A DNA stretch of 64,000 nucleotides, taken from positions 1-64,000 of the forward strand of contig NZ_JABXKQ010000175.1 in NCBI RefSeq assembly GCF_017114945.1, written 5' to 3'. This DNA is from Nostoc sp. JL34 (GTDB lineage Bacteria; Cyanobacteriota; Cyanobacteriia; Cyanobacteriales; Nostocaceae). Position 1 is the first letter of the stretch. Each line of letters starts with the position of its first letter. This document shows positions 58,100-64,000 of the stretch, in pieces. A program made the position numbers and the translations under genes. Under the pieces are notes generated by a model that was given only the letters and a program-made list of their open reading frames with translations, had not been told where the DNA came from and ran no database searches.

Positions 58100-59347
58100 T
58101 CAAATTAGCATCCCAGCAATACAAGCGGTGATAAAACCCGCTAATAATCCGCCAATCATTGACCTTACACCCATACGAGCTAAATCATGCTGGCGATTAG
58201 GTGCTATCCCCGTAATCCCGCCAATGGTAATGCCAATTGAACCGATATTTGCAAAATTACATAATGCGTAAGTTGTAATAATTACTGCCCGTTGGGAAAT
58301 TTTTCCACTTTCAATTAGTGCCTTCAAATCCAAAAAAGCAATAAACTCATTCAAAATTGTTTTTGTACCCAATAAAGCCCCAACTTGCCGACAATCAGCC
58401 CAAGGTATGCCCATTAGCCACGCCACGGGAGCCATGAGAAAAGACAAAATCCACTGTAATGAGAGTTGCTGTAAGCCCACAAATGCCCCCAACCATCCCA
58501 AAAGTGCATTCAGGGCAGCCAATAACCCTAAAAAGGCGATAATCATCACCCCAACATTAACTGCTAGCTTCACGCCGTCAATTGCTCCGGTGGTAGCAGC
58601 ATCAATTACATTTACATAATTGGTTTCCATATATGCTTTTGCTTTGCCAGCCGTCTCTGATACTTCTGTTTCTGGGTAAAGTAATTTTGATACCACCAAC
58701 GAAGTGGGAGCAGTCATAAAGAAAGCAGCAATCAGGTGTTCTGCTGGAATGCCAAAAGAAAGATATGCTCCTAGTACTCCCGCCGCAATGGTGGCAAAAC
58801 CACCCGTCATCACGGCATGGAGTTCCGATTGCGTCATATTCGCTATATATGGTTTAACCATCAGCGCCGACTCTGTTGGCCCCAAAAAGATGTTACCTGC
58901 ACAAGATAAAGATTCAGAACCCGATGTTTTCATCGTTTTCATCATTACCCACGCCATCACATTTACGACTCGCTGTAAAATGCCGTAGTAATACAAGACA
59001 CTGATGAAAGCAGAGAAAAAGATAATTGTCGGTAGCACTTGAAAAGCAAAGAAATGATCCTTAAAATTTTCTCCAAAGACAAATTTGGCACCAACATCAG
59101 AAAATGCTAAAAATTGGCTGACAAAATCTCCCAGAGATTTAAACACAGTCAAACCCCAAGGAGTTTTAAGAATCACTAGTGCAAACACAAATTCCAATCC
59201 CAAACCCCACGCCACTATTCGCCAACGCACCGCACGACGATTAACAGAAAAGGCGTAGGATATACTGATAAAAACTAAAATTCCCAACGCAGAGATGGCG
59301 CGTTCCATGTTTACTCCTGAAAAGGTATTGCTAAGGCACTTAGTCAC
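58100..59347 (-). CDS. NupC/CNT-family nucleoside transporter
   Basis: GNIFLGPTESALMVKPYIANMTQSELHAVMTGGFATIAAGVLGAYLSFG; CALCNFANIGSIGITIGGI. Confidence 0.92.
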   Translation of the reverse strand: MTKCLSNTFSGVNMERAISALGILVFISISYAFSVNRRAVRWRIVAWGLGLEFVFALVILKTPWGLTVFKSLGDFVSQFLAFSDVGAKFVFGENFKDHFFAFQVLPTIIFFSAFISVLYYYGILQRVVNVMAWVMMKTMKTSGSESLSCAGNIFLGPTESALMVKPYIANMTQSELHAVMTGGFATIAAGVLGAYLSFGIPAEHLIAAFFMTAPTSLVVSKLLYPETEVSETAGKAKAYMETNYVNVIDAATTGAIDGVKLAVNVGVMIIAFLGLLAALNALLGWLGAFVGLQQLSLQWILSFLMAPVAWLMGIPWADCRQVGALLGTKTILNEFIAFLDLKALIESGKISQRAVIITTYALCNFANIGSIGITIGGITGIAPNRQHDLARMGVRSMIGGLLAGFITACIAGMLI

Positions 59348-59564
59348 AGAGCATACACAAAATCTGCCTTTTTTTGTGGTTTTTTAGTTAATTACTAGAG
59401 TTTTGATGCTGTAAATAAGAATTTAGCGATGTCTACGACGGGCTACGCCTACGCACATTCATATCTTGTTACAAAATGGTCTTCCCAAATCTTAAGCACA
59501 TTTGCATTTATGGGAACAATCTATGTAAACAGGAAAAAATTAACCTTGTAGGGAAAATAGAACT

Positions 59565-62500
59565 ATGGCAGCACTAATCGGTTATCAAATACATGGGCTA
59601 ATTTATTCAGGATCTAAAACCCTAGTGCATCGCGGTATTAGAGAATCAGATCAAAAGCCAGTAGTAATCAAACTGTTGCGGCGTGAGTATCCTACATTTT
59701 ATGAACTCGTGCGGTTCCGCAATCAGTACACCATTGCGAAAAATCTAGATATTGATGGCATTATCAAAACTTATAGTCTGGAGAACTATCAAAACAGCTA
59801 TGCCTTAGTCATGGAAGATTTGGGCGGTATTTCTCTCCAAGAAGAGATGGCTAGGTGTGGAGATAAGGGAATGGGGATAAATGCTGATGGGTTGCAGACA
59901 TTTTTTCACATTGCTTTGCAAATTGTCTCCATTCTTGATGGGCTATATCACAATCGGGTGATTCACAAAGACATCAAACCCGCCAATATTTTGATTAATC
60001 CCACCACCAAAGATATAAGACTGATCGATTTTAGTCTCGCCTCCTTACTTTCTAGAGAAACGCAAACTCTGACTAATCCAAATATTCTAGAAGGGACATT
60101 GGCATACCTTTCTCCCGAACAAACCGGACGAATGAACCGGGGAATTGACTATCGCAGCGACTTTTATTCCTTGGGTGTCACCTTTTTTGAACTCCTCACC
60201 GGAGAGTTACCTTTCAAATCTGATGAACCGATGGAGTTGGTGTATTGTCATTTGGCAAAGCTTCCTCCACAGGTACATAGTCTCAATCCCAACATTCCGC
60301 CAATTCTGTCTGAAATTATCGGCAAACTGATGGCAAAAAACGCCGAAGATAGGTATCAGAGTACATTGGGGTTGAAGTATGACTTAGAAATTTGCTGGCG
60401 TCAGTGGCGAGAAACTGGCAGGATTGATGGCTTTGAGTTAGGAGTGCGAGATATTTGCGATCGCTTCATCATCCCAGAAAAACTCTACGGTCGGCAAGCA
60501 GAAGTAGAGAGTTTACTCGCTGCATTTGACAGAGTAGCTAACCCCCCTGAATCTCCCCTTGGTAAGGGGGGACTAAGGGGGGTAGAAATGATTTTAGTAG
60601 CAGGTTTCTCTGGTATTGGTAAAACTGCCGTTGTTAACGAAGTCCATAAACCTATTGTGCGATCGCGGGGTTATTTTATCAAAGGGAAATATGACCAATT
60701 CCAACGCAATATTCCCTTGAGAGCTTTTGTCCAAGCATTTCGAGATTTAATGGGACAATTACTGAGTGAAACCGATGCCCAACTTGAACAATGGAAAGCC
60801 AAAATTCTGACATCTTTGGGTGAGAATGCTCAAGTGATTATCGAAGTTATTCCCGAACTAGAAAAAATTATTGGACAACAACTACCAGTAACTGAACTTT
60901 CAGGGAGTGCTGGACAAAATCGCTTCAATTTACTGTTTCAAAAGTTTATCCAAGTTTTCACAACCAAAGAACATCCATTAGTGATATTTTTGGATGATTT
61001 GCAATGGGCAGATTCAGCATCCTTGAAATTGATGCAATTACTAATTAGTGAAGCTGAAATTAACTATATGTTAGTTATTGGCGCTTATCGAGATAATGAA
61101 GTATATCCGGCACATCCGTTGATGTTGACCTTAGCAGAAATTTGTAAAAATAGAGTAAATTTTCATACTATTACTTTAGCTTCTCTAAATCATACAGATT
61201 TAAATCATATAATTACTGATGCTCTAAAATGTAACTTAGAAGTTGCCCTACCTCTCACAGACTTAGTTTATCAAAAAACTCAAGGTAACCCCTTATTTAC
61301 TAATCAGTTTCTCAAGTTTTTGCATGAAGATGAGTTAATTAACTATAACTTTGATATGAGTCATTGGCAATGTAATATTGCTCAAGTTAGAGCATTAGCA
61401 TTTACTGATGACTTAGTGGAATTCATGGTACTTCAGTTACATAAATTACCAGAAGCGACTCAAAAAGTTTTGCAGCTTGCAGCTTGTATTGATAATCAGT
61501 TTGACTTAACAACTCTCGCAATTGTCCATGAAAAATCTTTGGCGGAGACAGCAGCAGACTTATGGAAAGCTTTGCAAGAAGGTTTCGTCATACCTACAAC
61601 TGAAGTTTACAAGTTTTATCAGCAGGAGTTAGGAGAATCTGTCATTGTTTCTGATTCTTGGATGCTTGATTCTGGTTCCTGTTCCTACAAGTTTTTGCAT
61701 GACCGCGTTCAACAAGCTGCTTATTCTCTAATTCCTGAAAATCAAAAGCAGACAGTACACCTCAAAATTGGACGATTAATGTTGAGGAATCTTTCGCTTG
61801 AAGAACGTGAAGAACATTTGTTTAAATTAGTCAATCAGTTAAACTTGGGAATTCAACTAATTATTCAGCCAGAGGAACGAGAAGAACTGGCAAAATTAAA
61901 CCTAACTGCAAGTCATAAAGCCAGAATTTCAAATGCTTATGAAGCTGCTGTAGAGTACACAAATTTTGGAATTCAGTTACTCACAAAGGATTGTTGGCAA
62001 CATCAGTATAATTTAGCTTTAACACTATATTCCATATCTGCCGAAGTCGCCCATCTTAACGGTGATTTTGAACAGATGGAACAATGGATACAAGTAATAT
62101 TACAAAATAGCAAAACACTGATTGATCAAGTCAAAGCCTACGAAGTAAGAATTTTATCTCAGATAGCACAAAATAGGATGTTGGAAGCTATAAAAACAGG
62201 ACTTAAAGTTCTTAAGCTATTAGGTATAGAACTACCCGAACAGCCAACATCAGCAGATATTCCCCGTGGACTATCTGAGACACAATTAGCTTTAGAGGGT
62301 AAATCTATTGAGGATTTACTAGAGTTAAAATTAATGACTGAGCCAGATAAGTTAGCAGCTATGAATATCTTGACAAATATAGCTGCTGCTGCTTATTTAG
62401 TAATCCCAGAACTCTATCCCTTAATATTATTTAAACAGGTTGAATTATCCCTTAAGTATGGAAATACTGCTAATTCTCTTTATGGATATTCATGTTACGG

Positions 62501-64000
62501 GCTGATTTTGTGTGCTTTTATCGGAGATGTTGAATCTGGTTATCAATTCGGTCAACTGACTCTGAAATTATTAGATAAATTGAATGCTAAAGAATTCATC
62601 GCTAAGATATATACAGTTGTTTATGGCTCTTTGAGTTCTTGGAAAAAGCATATTGTAGAAATTTTGCATCCTATACGGTTAGGCTATTCTAGCGGACTAG
62701 AAATAGGAGATTTAGAATTTGCAGGTTACTGTGCATGGATTTATTCTTTTAATTCATATTTGGCTGGTAAAGAATTATCTTCTCTGGTACAGGAAATAGG
62801 AAATTATAGTCAAGGACTCGCACAACTTCGTCAAGAACCATCCTTACATAAAAATGAGCTTTTTCAGCAGGTAGTGCTTAACTTACTTTCAAAAAGTAAA
62901 AATACTTGTCGTTTAATTGGTGACGCTTACAATGAAGAAATTATGTTGCCGCTTCATCAGCAAAGTAATGACAAAACTATAATTTGTTTCTTGCATTTTA
63001 ATAAATTAGTTCTTTGCTATTTATTTTCTGAGTATACTGATGCTATTGAAAATGCTGAATTAGCACAAAATTATTTAGAAAGTGTTCTTGGAAGTATTAC
63101 TGTTCCTTTGTTCTATTTTTATGATTCTCTGAGCCAATTAGCTGTTTATCCTGATGCTTCTGAAGATAAACAAGAAATTATCCTCAAACGAGTTACAGCT
63201 AATCAGGAAAAAATGCAGAACTGGGCGCATTATGCACCGATGAATCATTTACATAAGTTTTATTTAGTGGAGGCTGAACGCGATCGCATTCTCGGTGAAT
63301 ATATTCAAGCAATGGAAATGTACGATCGCGCCATTCAGGGAGCCAAAGAAAATGAATATATCCAAGAAGAAGCTCTTGCTTACGAACTCGCTGCCAAATT
63401 CTACCTAGAATGGGGTAAAGAGCAAATTGCCCAAACCTATTTGATAAACGCTTACTACTGCTATGTTCGTTGGGGCGCTAAAGCCAAAGTCTATGACTTA
63501 GAAAAACGTTATCCTCAATTACTTGCCCAGATTGTCCAATGGGAAAAAATTCGTTTCAATCCCACGGAAACAGCATCCAGTTTCAATAATATATCCCTGT
63601 CTACTTTTAATGCTGGTGCAACAATTTCATCTAGTAGCACGAGTATTTCAGAAGCTTTAGATTTAGCAAGTGTTCTCAAAGCCTCTCAAGCACTATCTAG
63701 CGAAATTCATTTAGAGAAGTTGCTCTCGACATTAATGCAAGTGGTGATGGAGAATACCGGAGCCAAAAAATCTGCTCTAATTTTACTTAAGGATAATGTT
63801 TGGGTGATAGAGGCGATTGCAACATTTCAGAATGTGCCAATTATTCTACAATCTATTCCCATTGAGTTCAGTCAAGATATTCCTTTAACTCCCATTAACT
63901 ATGTAAAACACACTTTGGAAACATTGGTAATCGATGACGCTACAGGAGACAATTCCTTCACCTCTGACTCCTACATTATCCAACAACAACCCAAAAGTTT
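59565..64000 (+). CDS. multidomain Ser/Thr kinase - AAA ATPase - GAF signalling protein, runs off the window
   Basis: MAALIGYQIHGLIYSGSKTLVHRGIRESDQKPVVIKLLRREYP...VIHKDIKPANILINP...IDFSLAS; GFSGIGKTAVVNEVHKP; GAF-like region near 63.7 kb; open at window end. Confidence 0.9.
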   Translation, partial: MAALIGYQIHGLIYSGSKTLVHRGIRESDQKPVVIKLLRREYPTFYELVRFRNQYTIAKNLDIDGIIKTYSLENYQNSYALVMEDLGGISLQEEMARCGDKGMGINADGLQTFFHIALQIVSILDGLYHNRVIHKDIKPANILINPTTKDIRLIDFSLASLLSRETQTLTNPNILEGTLAYLSPEQTGRMNRGIDYRSDFYSLGVTFFELLTGELPFKSDEPMELVYCHLAKLPPQVHSLNPNIPPILSEIIGKLMAKNAEDRYQSTLGLKYDLEICWRQWRETGRIDGFELGVRDICDRFIIPEKLYGRQAEVESLLAAFDRVANPPESPLGKGGLRGVEMILVAGFSGIGKTAVVNEVHKPIVRSRGYFIKGKYDQFQRNIPLRAFVQAFRDLMGQLLSETDAQLEQWKAKILTSLGENAQVIIEVIPELEKIIGQQLPVTELSGSAGQNRFNLLFQKFIQVFTTKEHPLVIFLDDLQWADSASLKLMQLLISEAEINYMLVIGAYRDNEVYPAHPLMLTLAEICKNRVNFHTITLASLNHTDLNHIITDALKCNLEVALPLTDLVYQKTQGNPLFTNQFLKFLHEDELINYNFDMSHWQCNIAQVRALAFTDDLVEFMVLQLHKLPEATQKVLQLAACIDNQFDLTTLAIVHEKSLAETAADLWKALQEGFVIPTTEVYKFYQQELGESVIVSDSWMLDSGSCSYKFLHDRVQQAAYSLIPENQKQTVHLKIGRLMLRNLSLEEREEHLFKLVNQLNLGIQLIIQPEEREELAKLNLTASHKARISNAYEAAVEYTNFGIQLLTKDCWQHQYNLALTLYSISAEVAHLNGDFEQMEQWIQVILQNSKTLIDQVKAYEVRILSQIAQNRMLEAIKTGLKVLKLLGIELPEQPTSADIPRGLSETQLALEGKSIEDLLELKLMTEPDKLAAMNILTNIAAAAYLVIPELYPLILFKQVELSLKYGNTANSLYGYSCYGLILCAFIGDVESGYQFGQLTLKLLDKLNAKEFIAKIYTVVYGSLSSWKKHIVEILHPIRLGYSSGLEIGDLEFAGYCAWIYSFNSYLAGKELSSLVQEIGNYSQGLAQLRQEPSLHKNELFQQVVLNLLSKSKNTCRLIGDAYNEEIMLPLHQQSNDKTIICFLHFNKLVLCYLFSEYTDAIENAELAQNYLESVLGSITVPLFYFYDSLSQLAVYPDASEDKQEIILKRVTANQEKMQNWAHYAPMNHLHKFYLVEAERDRILGEYIQAMEMYDRAIQGAKENEYIQEEALAYELAAKFYLEWGKEQIAQTYLINAYYCYVRWGAKAKVYDLEKRYPQLLAQIVQWEKIRFNPTETASSFNNISLSTFNAGATISSSSTSISEALDLASVLKASQALSSEIHLEKLLSTLMQVVMENTGAKKSALILLKDNVWVIEAIATFQNVPIILQSIPIEFSQDIPLTPINYVKHTLETLVIDDATGDNSFTSDSYIIQQQPKS

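Noticed and set aside
1-64000. tRNA, rRNA or prophage genes
   Set aside because: None recognised on reading; tRNA-like folds were not searched systematically without a tool.

Overview
Chromosomal window from a Nostoc-like filamentous cyanobacterium, inferred from many GCGATCGC (HIP1) sites, heptanucleotide STRR repeats and cyanobacterial gene families. The centre (about 14.5-42 kb) is a complete-looking scytonemin (UV sunscreen) locus: a divergent histidine kinase / AraC-type response regulator pair, scyABCDEF, a glycosyltransferase, then tyrA-aroB-trpE(G)-trpC-trpA-tyrosinase-trpB-trpD-aroG, closed by a strong hairpin terminator. The dsbA gene that I recall between tyrA and aroB in N. punctiforme is not there. 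Three direct-repeat motifs upstream of scyA, with a related copy upstream of trpE, look like an unannotated regulon site. ScyD, ScyE and ScyF all end in PEP-CTERM-like tails. Left flank: creatininase, ROK kinase, peptidoglycan-binding protein, sucrose synthase, a GH116-type glucosidase, a RAYT with REP palindromes, an ISAs1-like remnant, an ArgJ/Oat2-like acetyltransferase and an AAA ATPase. Right flank: stress protein, HMA-like protein, SDR, threonine dehydratase and a HigBA-like TA pair. The best candidate for an undescribed system is the minus-strand operon at 55242->47433: a cysteine-free double-glycine-leader peptide, two different glycosyltransferases, a small coiled-coil protein and a single-chain fused C39-peptidase/double-ABC exporter, with intergenic hairpins. 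I read this as a putative glycosylated secreted peptide (RiPP-like) cluster. Calls come from reading the sequence and remembered family features; no database search was run.
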